A stretch of 64,000 nucleotides of DNA from Phialophora verrucosa. Taxonomy: Eukaryota; Ascomycota; Eurotiomycetes; Chaetothyriales; Herpotrichiellaceae. The stretch covers positions 3,162,001-3,226,000 of the forward strand of contig MSED01000001.1 in NCBI GenBank assembly GCA_002099365.1. Direction: 5' to 3'. The translations under genes were made by a program, and so were the position numbers. Shown one piece after another: positions 36,193 through 48,400 of the stretch (position 1 is the stretch's first letter; every line of letters starts with the position of its first letter). The notes under the pieces are model-generated. The model saw nothing but the letters and a program-made list of their open reading frames with translations, was not told the DNA's origin and searched no databases.

Positions 36193-38220
36193 ATGGCGTT
36201 CAGAAACGAAGATGACTTATGTAACGAACTAGACATCAAGTATGATCGAAGGGCAACAAGTTGGACAACCGACGACAGTCTTCTCGATCTATTTCCCTTG
36301 TCGGAAAGAGAGGCTCAGATGCTGGACATGGAAGTAGAGCTCCCAGATCATGCTGTCGACAGCGAATATCAACATCAAAGCGCGCAGGAGGGCCACGACC
36401 CGACCATTTACGTTCAAGACATGTTGCTCCAGTCCGGTGCGCCCCCGAAGTGTATGGCCATTTATTTCGTGTCCAATGCGCTAATGAAGACAAGTCGGGT
36501 TGGAAACTGTAGCAGAGTCAATCAGACTGCTCGGACTAAACCACGATTATGCGAAAAGTCTCGACGCTCTTGTGAGTTCCTAACTACGCTATGCACTGTC
36601 GTAGACTGATGGTGCAGCAACCTTCCAGGGGCATGGCTTCTCCTGTTCTGGAGGCTCATCTACAAGAACGTCTCATCGGGCTTTACTTCGATGCCGTCCA
36701 CCCTCTTTGTCCGGCCGTGGAAGAATGTGAATTCTACCAATTGAAGTGCACGACGGCGAAAACGCGACAAGAGTCAGGCCTGTTTGACATGCTCCTACAT
36801 GCAATACTGTTCGCTGCCTTTCCACATCTCCCTGACGGCGAGATAATGAGGACAGAGTTCTCTTCTACCCATCAGGGCCAAAAGGCACTTTTTGATCGCG
36901 CGCACGGCCTCTACAAGGTAACGACGCGGACGTCGGAAGGTCACGTTGCGCTTATCCAAACGGCCCTGCTCCTCAGTCACTGGAGCCCTTACGACTCTTC
37001 AATGGAAGTCAATAACTTCTGGGTCGACGAAGCTATGCGCCACGCCAGAAAGGGAGTTCTACTGCGACGCCATCGTCCCTACGATCGCGTGATATGGTGG
37101 TGCTGCATCATTCGCAACCGACTGCTTGCTCTTGGTCTGCGGCGTCCTCACAAGCTAAGTGTGTATGAGACGGGTTCGCTTGTGAGCGTCCGCGATTGTT
37201 CTTGCAACAGGCTGCCGTGCAACCAATGTCGACGCAGGACGAAACGTCTACAAGCCGAAATATTCATTTTTCTTTGCAAGATCTCAATGATCATCGGCCG
37301 GGTGGTGCTCCTCAGGCATAAACCTTCCCGCTGGGATACCTGGAATGTATACAGCAACCAGACCCGAACACATGAAGCACATGTGGCGTCAATCACGTCG
37401 ATCGACACCCAGCTCAGCGCAACTGACCTCGAATTCGAACAGGCCATTCAGAGCTTTGCGAAGCGAGACCCGCCCAAGCACTTGCGTGCAGCGCTCCACA
37501 CTGTGCGCATCATATCAATGTATGTAAGCACCCCGCTTCACTGACAACCCAGTTTCGCTTTTATCATTCGGCTACAAGCTCACCCCGTGCAGGTCCACGA
37601 GAGCTTCGCTTTACGAATATTACTTGGAGTATAGAGATCTTGATGATCCTCGAACTTACCGGCTGAGCTCTATAGTAGTCAATAAGCTGAAGGAAGCATC
37701 CCTGGCCGTCGCAGTCCAGGTATATCGCTTCCTTGCTCATGCCGATATCGAAGATGTTCCTGTTCAACTGTAAGAGGGCCAATTCATCGTCGTGATATCT
37801 TGGTTCTGATTATGGTTGAAGCCCAGCCTGGATCATTCTCCCGATCTCCGTTCACTTGGTGACGAAGGGTCGCAGGAAGTCTTTTCGTCATGCCGACGCT
37901 CTCGGCTTTGCGCCATTTGGTGCCATGATATCCTTGCTTTTGGGCATGAGCACTCGTTTCCAGGGAGCGCAACATTTTTCGCGACTAGTTTCAAATCTTA
38001 CCAAGACAATTATGCTTCTCAGCTGCCACCTCGCTGAGGAAGGGTACGTTCGCTCACTAACCGAATCGTTGAATTATCGCTGACGCTCGATACACGATGT
38101 CACAGGCAACAAACGGCTGAGATACGATTGCTGGTATACACGTCCATGATGATACGTTCGAGTCTCTCGCTCGGCGTGCATGCGGAACCCGGGGGAATAT
38201 TTTATTTTCAGGAGGGATAA
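36193..38220 (+). CDS. fungal transcription-factor-like regulator without visible zinc finger (copy 2)
   Basis: This is the paralogue of the gene at 4007-6044. Shared segments in order: SIRLLGLNHD against SIRLLDSLGE, PLCPAVEECEF against LCPVICEKDF, AAFPHLPDGE against TAFPHLNPRE, GHVALIQTALLLSHWSPYDSSMEVNNFW, WWCCIIRNRLLALGLRRPHKL, and near the end PAWIILPISV against PVWLILPMVV. The C-terminal exons only align after removing introns at the positions used in copy 1 (phase-2 splits), which carries the frame to TAA at 38218-38220 after IFYFQEG. A short N-terminal intron (about 36425-36495) and one near 36570-36617 also match copy 1 or fit consensus. No DNA-binding finger is seen. Both copies appear intact, which argues that they are in use. 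Confidence 0.8.
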
Positions 38221-38672
38221 CGTTAGGCGTTCGCATAGGCAATCTTGTTCTGGATTTGGTAGATCCATTCTATTATCTCGGGCTAGCGCTAGTTATGGAT
38301 GGTAAAGCAATGGCCCAGAAGCTGGTGCATGACACGGACGACATGGAGAATCATGTGCATTTCATCACATTGAGATGTGACTCGATTCGGCGGACATAAT
38401 GGATCCAAAGGGTCGGGTGCGACGACTGACTATAGTCACGAAGGCCTATTGTAATATTACCAGCGGGTCCCAGGCGCGTACACGCCCTGTGACCAATTTG
38501 CGGCGTCTTTACACACCCTCGGGCAACCTTTCCAGTCACAGGGTGTCGAGATTCTGGCGAGTAAACATCAATACCAGTTCTCCCAAGGTCAAATACCCCG
38601 TCTGGTGCTTCGCGTCTTCTACGGAACGCCCTCAAGACCGTCATCATCCCTAGGCCCCTGTTGCCAACAGCT
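38221..38672. other. intergenic with repeat copy 3
   Basis: About 450 bp between the convergent regulator 2 and the cyclase gene; contains repeat copy 3. Confidence 0.5.
38409..38543 (+). repeat. dispersed repeat, copy 3
   Basis: About 135 bp, direct copy of 27073-27207 with an identical central stretch that includes the palindrome TGACTATAGTCA (38427-38438). Similarity continues weakly into the 50 bp on the left (ATGTGACTCGATT-like). No ORF or target duplication. Confidence 0.8.
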
Positions 38673-40153
38673 CTAGAGAATGGCGACAGCATTTCCATGA
38701 GAGCTCACACCTCCTGGGTACAGGATTACCTGTTAGTAAAGTGGGAAAACAAGCTTGGACAACCACACATACCTGGACAATTGGCGGGAGCGCTTGTAAC
38801 AAAGAATGTCCAACGCTGATTTTTCTTGCATACAGCGCTCAACTTCTCGAGGTCAAACATTTCACCCAGTGGCATGCCCCACAAGGGAAGGATGTATTCG
38901 TGGAGATAGTACCCTGTTTCAATTTCTGTCAGTAGCACGCTTTTCGATGATTGACGTCTCGAACTCACCAGCCCGGGACGGCCACGCTTCGAATGTGGGC
39001 GAGTCCCCTGCGACCGTGGAGAACCAACAATCATGCAACCAGTCTACCATCTTCTCCTCTTGCTTCACACCGGCCCATTGTTGTTTGTCGTCCGGCCCGT
39101 GGACATGTTGACGTCGGGCAGCAACTTCGCGCTCCTCATCGGTTTTGGCATTGTAGTCGGCGACAAACCCGCCTCGAACAAAGAGCATATCGCCGACCTG
39201 GATGTCCCCTCCCTGGGAGCTCGGTCGGATATCTAACCCTTGCGCCTTGCCAACGGCTGCCAGATCGTCATAGCTTATTGCATGATATTCGAAAGCGTCA
39301 TATGTCCTACCAATGCTCTCTGCCCATGCTCTGTAGTCGAGAAAGACACCTCGGCCTGCAATTCCATGCTCCGCCCAATAGTGCATCGAACACTTGTGGT
39401 TGGGGTTGCTGCCGTCAATATCTTCTCCCCTGGTCTTTGTCAAGAATCTGTGAGCTCAACCAACTCAGGAACAGCTATCTTTGCTTGCGTGTAGCAGGAT
39501 CAAACATCGGAATAGGCCTCTTACCCAGTTGTAGAAGTATCCGGATTTGGCATGAGCCACCTAATATTACCAAGCGCTTTCCTTTAGCGTTCGTCTGTCA
39601 GAGCACGGGGCAAGAATTAAAAGTCCTACATGTCTGAAACCGTCCCATTGCGTTCCACTCTGAGTATTCAACTCGTAGGTGTCATCGTAGCCTAAGCCCG
39701 GGGCTAACACTTTGATCTTGTGGACGAAAACTTCACGGCCAAACGCGGGCAGCTTTGGTACATCCAGGGGAAGGCTGATCGAAGATGTCAACAAAGGCCC
39801 AACTCCAAATAGAAGACCTCTAGATTAACTACTCACTAGAGGGGCACAATCTCTCCAGTTTTGATCTTTGTGGCAGCCGAGGCCACCCTCTTCGGCGTTA
39901 AGAGGTTCAATCGTCCAAGCTTCAGACGGAAATCTCGTTATTGTTTGACCAAATCTGCACACAACTGATTGACGCTCACGTAGTCATCCTTTCCCCAGAC
40001 CCAAGCTCTGTCGTAATATGTCAATTATTACAAGTCGCAGTCGCCTTTGACAGGAGGCACTCACGCTCCAGGAGGAGCTCCCTCAATGTGCGGAAGCTTG
40101 TGGCGAGTTGGGAACTCGGACGAGTCTGGATTGAAGACTGGTGCTTCCGGCAT
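38673..40153 (-). CDS. cyclase-family (PF04199) metal-dependent hydrolase
   Basis: The minus-strand gene has about eight exons. It starts MPEAPVFNPDSSEFPTRH; next come KLPHIEGAPPGA, AWVWGKDD, LGRLNLLTPKRVA, LPLDVPKLPAFGREVF, the motif region TQSGTQWDGFRH, AHAKSGYFYNW, CSMHYWAEHGIAGRGVFLDY, QVGDMLFVRGGF, LHEYILPLWGMPLGEMFDLEKL and the end NCPGGVSSHGNAVAIL with TAG at 38673-38675. This family includes kynurenine formamidase-like and isatin hydrolase-like enzymes that open amides or lactones with a divalent metal. The bacterial HXGTHXDXXXH signature appears in the fungal form QSGTQWDGFRH. No damage is needed to read it. It is convergent with regulator 2. A ring-opening lactone or amide hydrolase would fit a catabolic island. 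Confidence 0.82.
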
Positions 40154-40989
40154 GTCAAAAATCTCTTGGGTGTCGCTGTCAAGGACTGGAAGCAATGGAG
40201 GATTCTTGATAACACTTTTTATAACCCTAGTATCGGTCTCAGGGCCAAAAATCGAAGAAATCTAACAAATTCTAAACAAATTTCTAGCATGAGTCAAAGA
40301 GCTCTGGGGGCATGGCGGAGAGGGCATTCATGTTATCCACGGATAACAAGTTCCTGCTTCGCTCCACGTTTTGGCCTCTTCGCAGCAATCACCATTCCCC
40401 ACCAAATACGAACCCCATTCCGATATTGAGGGGTGAACCTCGGTAATCAACTTGATGCCAGTGGTCTGAGTCAGTAGCAAGCCGCCACGCCCGAGGGTCT
40501 GCATGGTCGGACTTTTCTCCATGGGGTTCACAACGTTGATGGTGCCACAAAGAAGAGAGAGGCTATGATACGCGACCGGGTCGCTGATTGTTGGCGGGTT
40601 AGCCTCTCGTGGCTCTCTCAGCCTCGTCCAGCCTCGTCCAGCCTCGTCCAGCCTCGCTTAGCCTTCCTATTTCGGCGGCCATCTTTAATTGGTCGAAGCA
40701 ATACCCCGACCCATCCACCCATCGGACCTCTTTCCGGTAACCCGACACCACGAGTCTGAATTGTGTCTGAACGGTTCATCCATTTAAGATGACGCGTGCC
40801 CCGTATCCGGTGGACCCGATCAGTGGCAGCACTGGATAATTGAGTCGGGCGGCCAGCACGTACAAAAAGTAGCCATTACTCCCACCATCAATACCTCCGG
40901 GCATCTCCAGCAAAGCGGATTTCTAGAATCCGGCATAGTTTTGTAGCGCTTTGGTCGTGGAACCGAAGTCGTCCTGCAGAATGCGCTTG
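40154..40989. other. intergenic with 10-bp tandem repeat
   Basis: About 835 bp upstream of the cyclase gene. It holds a short tandem repeat (40621-40660). No gene recognised. Confidence 0.5.
40621..40660 (+). repeat. 10-bp tandem repeat
   Basis: The unit GCCTCGTCCA occurs three times exactly and then once as GCCTCGCTTA. A 15-nt relative of its end, inverted, is at about 44492-44506 (GGCTAGGCGAGGCTG), one mismatch. Confidence 0.8.
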
Positions 40990-41189
40990 CTACCATATCA
41001 AATAATCCTGCCTAGCGGTGTCACCGAGTTCCAAGTGTCCTGTCCCCCAGCGTAATCTGTTATGACCTTCCTTGCCATCGGGTCCTAGGACGCGGAGCAA
41101 GCATTTCACTATGTGGGCGTCACCTTGGTTCTCGACAACCGCGCCAGAGCAAAACGACCGGCCCATCGCATATGCATACCTATGAGAGT

Positions 41190-41960
41190 GAGCACTGGCT
41201 TTGCAGAACGATAATCTCGGATGAGGAGGAAGGAGAGTACTCACATGTGGATTTGAGCGGGCTCAAAATCTAACTCGATGTCATTGCCAGAGTCCTTCGG
41301 TTTTCGCGTCCAGGTCACCGAGTCCAGGAGCAAGGCCTCCGCAGTGGCTGCCAAAACAAGTTGTGACGGCAACTTTTGTAGATCGTCAAAGACCAGTGAG
41401 ACTCGAGGATCAGCCGCCTACATCCCCTGGGGGTAGAGACTGCTTCACCAAAATGTGGTTGTCGTTTCGGAACGTGACGAGCAAGTCCGTAGCGACTGCC
41501 GGAGGGTGGAGAGTCTGAGTAATCTTTAGATTAACCCACGGCGAGGTCAGGAGGAGGCCGCCAGGACTCGGGAGCTTGCTGTTGCGTATCGCAAGTGCCG
41601 ACATCGACACAAGACCACCTGCCGAGTCGCTGCCGAAGACCAAGAAAACCGCCAAGATAGCGATGGGTTATCTCGGTCCTCAAATTCGTTACGCGGCTCG
41701 CAGAGGGTAGCTGTAACCTGTGCACAAGCATCACTGCAAATAGGGACAAAACGTGGTATGTGCCGCACATCAATCGCCATGGATTTGTGAGAATCAGCTG
41801 AATCCGTCCTGGTCTTGCAGACAAATTTAAACATGTACGTGGCCTTAGCTGAAGCTGATGCCAGTAGTCAGGCATGCCTCGCAAGTTGGAATCCACGGGC
41901 CATGTATGAGGTATTGTCAAATATCCCCGACTTCGATGTTGAGTAGCTGGCATGTGGACG
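41190..41960 (-). pseudogene. broken alpha/beta hydrolase (Abhydrolase_3-like)
   Basis: Minus-strand pieces of a lipase/esterase-type alpha/beta hydrolase. The nucleophile-elbow region reads FGSDSAGGLVSMSALAIRN, where the expected Gly-Asp-Ser-Ala-Gly-Gly is shifted to SDSAGG, followed by LLLTSPWVNLKI. About 60 codons on, this frame ends at TGA; the expected continuation ADPRVSLVFDDLQKLP and AATAEALLLDSVTW lies in another frame after a TAG near 41420. The N-terminal third is not open in any frame. A downstream exon (41180-40990) with AMGRSFCSGAVV and GHLELGDT may or may not belong to it. At least one shift and one stop, so not functional as read. Confidence 0.6.
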
Positions 41961-42153
41961 TACTTGCATTCATCCTGTTGCCTGGATCTGCAGCCTTTCT
42001 GTCGTCATTCATGTTGCCGAACAGAGGAGATTCAAGGGTGCTGTTGTAGGTTTTGTAGATAGGGAATATCTTCATGTTGCAGTAGGTGTGACGCCTTCTG
42101 GCGTGGATAAAACCTCGGTGACCAGGTGACCAAGTATGTTTCCTTTCATGTAA

Positions 42154-43228
42154 TCACAGTTCTTCCATTTCCCTCAGCTTTACCAGCAATTCGGAAGTGA
42201 AACAGCGTTGCTCGCGCATGAAAGGATCCCAATCGGAGTGGCTTAGTAGCAGGGTTATCTTACAGACCGCATAGTCTGTCAAGAGCTCTCTTAGTCCGTC
42301 TCGTTCTCGAGTATTTTTGTAGACATATTGGACAAGCAGAAAGATATCCGGGACTCGTTCCGGAAAGAGCCTGAACGTGGCCAGTGTGCGCCGCATCTTG
42401 TATAGGACAAGTGTTCTGAGCGATTCGATAAGGTAGCGATCGCTGAAGACATATAGTCTTGCTTGAGACAGGAATGTCTCCTCGAAACATTCGAATGGTT
42501 GGTAGTTTTTGTACGGCTGGTAGACCGGGCCACTCCACGAACCTGTGGAGCGCTGGAAGTTCGTCCAGGCAACCCCTAACTTCGACGACCGATCAGGGAG
42601 ATCGACACCTCCGTTCCCGACATTGATTTTGAGGGTAGTGTGGTGAGGGTTTAACGCGCCTGCCCTCTTTTTAGGACGCACCTTCAACCACGAAAGTGGG
42701 TGATATATCGACCGTTTCGACCTCGATTTATCGCTGTTTTCATTTCGGCATGGTATTAGGGCTTCCTCTGTTCCTGTTAGTCAACCACTTTCTCCAATGA
42801 TGGACCTCTTAGTTCGTAGTTACGGTAATGGCGCTTTTCAGACGTCTTTTCTAGACCGTCCACGGTGCCCTTGTCTTCGGGATCACGAAAGTCCAGTTGG
42901 GGCGTCGGTGAGGGTTCGGGGACAAGTGTGGGTGGCGGGATGGAGTAATCCGCAGTGTAAGCATATTCGCAAAAATGAACGAAAGTGTCCTCGTCGGTGT
43001 CGTCCAAGATTGCACGATTCGCGATGCTCTCTGCCATTCCGCCGTTGATGAGGGCTGCAAACACTGGAGATAGTTTGGTTGCGAGGCATGAGTGGAGGTT
43101 GAACGCCGTATGATTGGGGCCCACGAGGAACTGGAATGTTTTCGAGCACAATGTTCTACGAGAAAGTGAAATCAGTGAGACATGTCAGATTGAAAGTGGT
43201 CAACCTACTTCTTGAACGAGGCTTCCAT
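42154..43228 (-). CDS. BTB/POZ domain protein
   Basis: The minus-strand gene starts at 43228 with a 20-nt exon (MEASFKK), then an intron (43156-43207, GTAGGT...GTAG) leading to the BTB core: TLCSKTFQFLVGPN, FNLHSCLATKLSPVFAALING, MAESIANRAILDDTDEDTFVHFCEYAYTADY. A proline-rich stretch follows. The frame ends at 42777; a second open stretch 42690-42154 (VRPKKRAGALNPH, ARLYVFSDRYLIESLRTLVLYKM, LVKLREMEEL) has the layout of the C-terminal half of fungal BTB proteins (Y-VFSDKY-I-L-LAL-KL) and should be joined by an intron near 42700-42790 that I could not place exactly. Such proteins mediate dimerisation or cullin contacts; role here unknown. It may be unrelated to the pathway. Confidence 0.8.
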
Positions 43229-45419
43229 TTTCAATTAATCCTCCAGCGAACCTTTGCAGCTGGAATGCTCCAACTCGGAGCAACACCTCGAGACTCAGGT
43301 TCGACACCCTTCTTAGCCAGATTTTGGACCATTCTCAATAGTGACTGTCGTCGACAGAATGGGCGCACGAGTAGTCCGAGGTTCTGTGGGCCTGTGTCGA
43401 CCAGTCTCCTGACCACGAAATTTCTGCAACACATGACCAGAGACGAGCACAATTACTTATGCATCCCTCGGAATATGATCGGGGCACACTACACAGTGCT
43501 CAGGACCTAGGATACAAGGCACGCAGCTTCGAGGGCACTGGACTTCCAGTGCCCTCCAATATCGGCCTGGATCTGCCAACCGGTGATAGGTCTGTGGGTC
43601 AAAGCCAATTCGCTGTGACATGTGGCAAGATGCATTGGGTCGGCGATCCCGTCACTCTGCAATCTATGCGGTGGGCTGAGCAAAGAGCATTGGTTAAACT
43701 CAATGAAGACCAACTATTGCTTATGATACACATACCCATGGTATCTCGGTAAAACGCAGCAGCTTGAGATGCCCACAGAAATGAAGGTCCTTTTAGGAAT
43801 CCCGGCGGGGCGAGCTACTTCCAGTGCCAATCATCATCTAGTGTAATCTGTCAACGTGTAATTTATGCACTCGATCCTTACCCGATGCAACACTCTCTCA
43901 TTGTTAACCTTGCAGGTGAGTCGCTAGCTAGTACGACTACTTCAGCCGCCTTTCGACTGAGGACTAAAGGGGGAAGGCTGAAGACCGTGATACGAGGTGA
44001 CGATGCTGCTTAGGATTGCAAATACTCGTAAATGCAAGTAGGTCGTAGTAGTCCGAGCACTGATTCTTTACCACATCAAAGAGTTTCTCACCCTTTGAGT
44101 AGATTTATCGTCACAAACGCCAACTACCAGGTACTAGTGGTACAGGCCAACCTGTGAGTGGCGGAGGCACCTGCTCGCTCGGTGATGAAGTAGCGTTTGC
44201 TAGTTCAATTAGAAGTCTACTCGCTCCCAGCCAGCATCGTCCGGATAGGTGGATAGATGAATCAATCGGTCGATTAGTTCATTATCATATCAAGTCTGTG
44301 AGTCCCACACCGTAGGCTGAGCATAGACTGGGTTGACTCTATGTAGTATTGCCACCGGGTGCGGGTCACAGGTCATCTCCAAAAGAATGATGAACTTTTC
44401 AGAAGGGATTTAGACTCGAGTCATCAGAAATACCTCCCATCAGCTAGGTCTTCCTTTACCTAATTAAGAAGACGCCTTCCGAACGGCATGGCTAGGCGAG
44501 GCTGGGTAAGGCTACCTTTTAATCAGGTGATTAGGTGAAGTATCCACGCTTCTTGGCATTGGACCATCATGATTCGATTCAGCGACGAAGACACAGGCCC
44601 ATTGAACTGAGTCATGACGGTGAACCGTCAAGGCGTGGCCCGATCATTCATTGGCAACGTGGACTCTATACGTACAAGGCCAAAGGTGAGGATGGTACCC
44701 ACGACAACCGACGCGGTTCTTCAAGGGCACGAAGTTTCCCTTTTATTTTGAATGGGAAGCTTCCACAGTAAGTCCTAAGTCCCTTGGTGAAGGTAGGAGT
44801 AGACTGCTGGTGATAATTGGGGGGGATTGGCACTTCTCGGAAAAAAATGGTGAGGGGGGGTAAGGGGTTTGCGCATCAGGCTTTGGGTGGATCCAGGCGA
44901 GTTCCACCAAATTGTGCACGCCAAGTTTCACCCGAAGAAATTTATGCACGGGACGGCATTCCGAGCGGAAACTGGATACTCTTTACTCCCGTATGCTCAA
45001 TCCAAACTTTCTACAGAGTAATACACGCCCGTCTCAATGTGCTCCACGTTCGCTGCGTAGGTATCATGATGTAGAGTTTGATCTCGGGCCGTTTCTCTTC
45101 GGAGTGGCCAGGGCTGGCACCGGAGTGCCCGCCATGCACAGGTGGCCAACTGTGCTACCGTCTTCCCGATTCCATCCTTGGATATCTTATTTTCTCCTTG
45201 CTCAACCTTTGTCAAGGCCTTCGTGCTCCGGTTCACTGGGTCCTCTAGGTTAGGGATTCTTATGTTTTCTGGTGCGTGGCGTGTTATTCCTTCCACATTC
45301 CACAACATATAGTCCAATCGCTTTCTCTCCTCCTCATCCTTGATCAACCCTTCCAGAAGCTGAACTACTACACGCTCTCTTCCTTTACAGCTTCCCCGAG
45401 ACCCAAACGCAGAGTGGAC
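43229..45419. other. long intergenic region, promoter of the PDR transporter
   Basis: About 2.2 kb without a recognisable gene on either strand. It contains the inverted relative of the 10-bp repeat end (about 44492-44506) and a G-run (GGGGGG) near 44855. The PDR frame is open upstream to 45276, but the ATG at 45420 is preferred because the protein N-terminus (MSFVGNFTS) and its upstream A-rich context fit. Confidence 0.5.
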
Positions 45420-48400
45420 ATGTCTTTCGTCGGGAACTTCACATCCAACAATGACCGAACTCTGCAGACTCAGGGCCCTGGTAGCCCAGGTCATTTTGAC
45501 GGAAGGGAGCCAACGATCCAACAGAGTAGCATCCCAGATCGGAGAAGATCAAGTTCGTCCACCGACGCCAACGCCGATGGTATCAAACCCATGAACGAGG
45601 AAGATAAGGCCCGGTGGCCTCGACACCGGCCTTCACAACAGGCCAACACTCCTACACCCGAGAGTTATGAACCCTCTGCAGACTCCGGTGAAGAAGGAGC
45701 TGAAGTAGTGAGAGGTTTGGCTCGCCAATTCTCTCGAGAGTCACACTTTTCAGTCGCCAACCCAAACGTTTTCGAAGCAGAGCCAGACTCAGCCATCGAC
45801 CCCGCGTCACCGAACTTCAACGCCCGGGCCTGGGTCAAGGCCATGTTCAAGCTACAATCGAGCAATGACCGGTTTCTGGCTAGGACTGCTGGCGTGGCAT
45901 TCAGGAACCTCAGTGTTCACGGTTTCGGCGCCGCCACTGATTATCAGAAATCCGTAGGCAATGTGTGGTTCGAGGCTGTCGGGCTAGCCCGCAGGCTCTT
46001 GGGCGTGGGACAACGCCGAATTGACATCCTGCGTGGTTTCGACGGCCTGATCAATGCTGGCGAGATGCTGGTAGTCCTAGGGCCCCCTGGATCAGGATGT
46101 TCGACTTTCCTCAAGACCATTTCCGGCGAAACTCATGGCTTTCATGTGGACCAGGATTCTTATATCAACTACCAGGGTATTAGTTTCGAATATATGCACA
46201 AGCACTTCCGTGGTGAGACAATCTATACGGCTGAACAAGACATTCATTTCCCCTCCTTGACCGTTGGCGATACCCTATACTTTGCGGCCCGTGCAAGAGC
46301 CCCGAGGTTCCTCCCCGGCGGCGTCTCTAAAGATCTATACGCTTCTCACCTCAGAGACGTGATCATGGCTACTTTCGGGATTCGGCATACCTTCAACACT
46401 AAGGTTGGAAACGACTACGTCCGAGGGGTGTCTGGTGGAGAGCGAAAACGTGTCAGTATTGCTGAGGCAGCCCTAAATGGGTCTCCCCTACAATGCTGGG
46501 ACAATTCCACCCGTGGCCTAGACAGCGCCAACGCCATTGAATTCTGCAAGACCTTACGAATCTCTACGGACATTGCCAACTCGACTGCCGCTGTTGCTAT
46601 TTACCAGGCTCCTCAAAGCGCGTATGATATCTTCGACAAGGTTCTCGTCCTCTATGAAGGTCGACAGATCTACTTTGGCAGGACTACCGATGCTAAAGAT
46701 TACTTTGTCCGATTAGGTTTCGAGTGTCCAGATCGTCAAACAACCGCCGACTTCTTAACCTCGATGACAAGCCCGAAGGAAAGAATCACTCGCGCGGGCT
46801 TCGAAAAACAGGTTCCAAGGACGCCTGATGAGTTTGCGAAGATCTGGAAAGAATCTCCAGACTATGCTCAACTCCTGAAAGAGATTGAACAATTCAACCA
46901 GGAGCACCCCATTGGTGGCCCGGACTTGGAAAGATTTAAGGAGTCCCGGAAGTTGCAACAGGCAAAGAGACAACGAGTTTCATCGCCCTATACCTTGTCG
47001 TATGGTCAACAAATCCGGCTCTGCCTATGGCGTGGCTTCAAGCGACTGAGAGCTGATCCCAGTCTAACATTGACTGCTCTGTTCGGAAACAACGCCTTCG
47101 CCCTCATAATCGGTTCAATCTTCTACAATCTTCAACCAACCACGCTCTCGTTCTATTCCAGGGGGGCGTTACTTTTCTTCGCCATTCTCATGAACGCCTT
47201 TAGCAGCGCTCTAGAAATCCTGACCCTCTATGCTCAACGTCCTATTGTGGAGAAGCATCAGCGCTATGCTCTTTACCATCCTTCGGCTGAGGCTTTTGCC
47301 TCTATGCTGACTGACCTACCCTACAAAATATGCAACGGGATCGCGTTCAACCTTACGATCTACTTCATGACCAATTTGAGGAGAGAACCCGGCCCGTTTT
47401 TCTTCTTCCTACTCATCTCATTTTTTCTCACCCTCACTATGAGTATGATTTTCCGCACCATCGCCTCGGTATCTCGTACCTTGAGTCAGGCTTTGGCACC
47501 GGCTTCGATCTTCATTCTAGCCATGGTCATCTACACCGGCTTCGTTGTTCCTACCGACTATATGTTAGGGTGGTCTCGCTGGATCAACTACCTGGACCCC
47601 GTGGCCTACGGCTTCGAAGCTTTGATGGTTAATGAGTTCCACAACCGCAACTTCGAATGCGCACAGTACGTCCCTAGCGGTCCTGGATACGAGAGTTCTC
47701 CGAACACATGTGCAGCGGTTGGAGCTGTGCCTGGACAGAGCTTTGTCAGCGGTGACGACTACATTAACTCCCAGTACAAGTACTACCATGCACACAAGTG
47801 GCGCAACTTCGGCATCGTTATCGCTTTCCTCATCTTCTTCCTCGTCACGTACCTGGCAGCAGCAGAATTCATTTCGGCCAAAAAATCCAAAGGCGAGGTG
47901 TTGGTTTTCCGACGTGGTCATAAGACTTTAACGAAGAAGGCTACTCCGGACGCTGAATCTGGAGATAGCAACTCGGTTGTCGCTGAGCGAGACAACGATC
48001 TTGAACACATCTCCAGCATTATCCAAAAGCAAACTGCGGTTTTTCAATGGCAAGACGTCTGCTACGATATCAAAATCAAGGGCAATCCTCGACGAATTTT
48101 AGACCAAGTGGATGGTTGGGTCAAGCCTGGCACCCTAACGGCGCTGATGGGGGTTTCTGGCGCCGGTAAGACGACTCTCCTAGATGTGCTCGCTACCCGC
48201 GTCACTATGGGTGTAATCACGGGCGAAATGCTCGTTGACGGCCGTCAGCGCGACGAGTCTTTTCAACGCAAGACCGGCTATGTTCAGCAGCAAGACCTCC
48301 ACCTCGAAACTTCAACCGTCCGCGAAGCACTAAACTTCAGTGCCATGCTGCGTCAGCCAGCCCATATCTCTCGGGAAGAGAAGCTATCATATGTAAACGA

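Noticed and set aside
36469..36512. Cys-rich reading near the start of regulator 2 taken as a zinc finger
   Set aside because: Cysteines arise only if the first intron is read through; spacing does not fit CX2CX6C.
45276..45419. Upstream in-frame extension of the PDR transporter
   Set aside because: Non-conserved looking sequence; the ATG at 45420 gives a usual PDR N-terminus.
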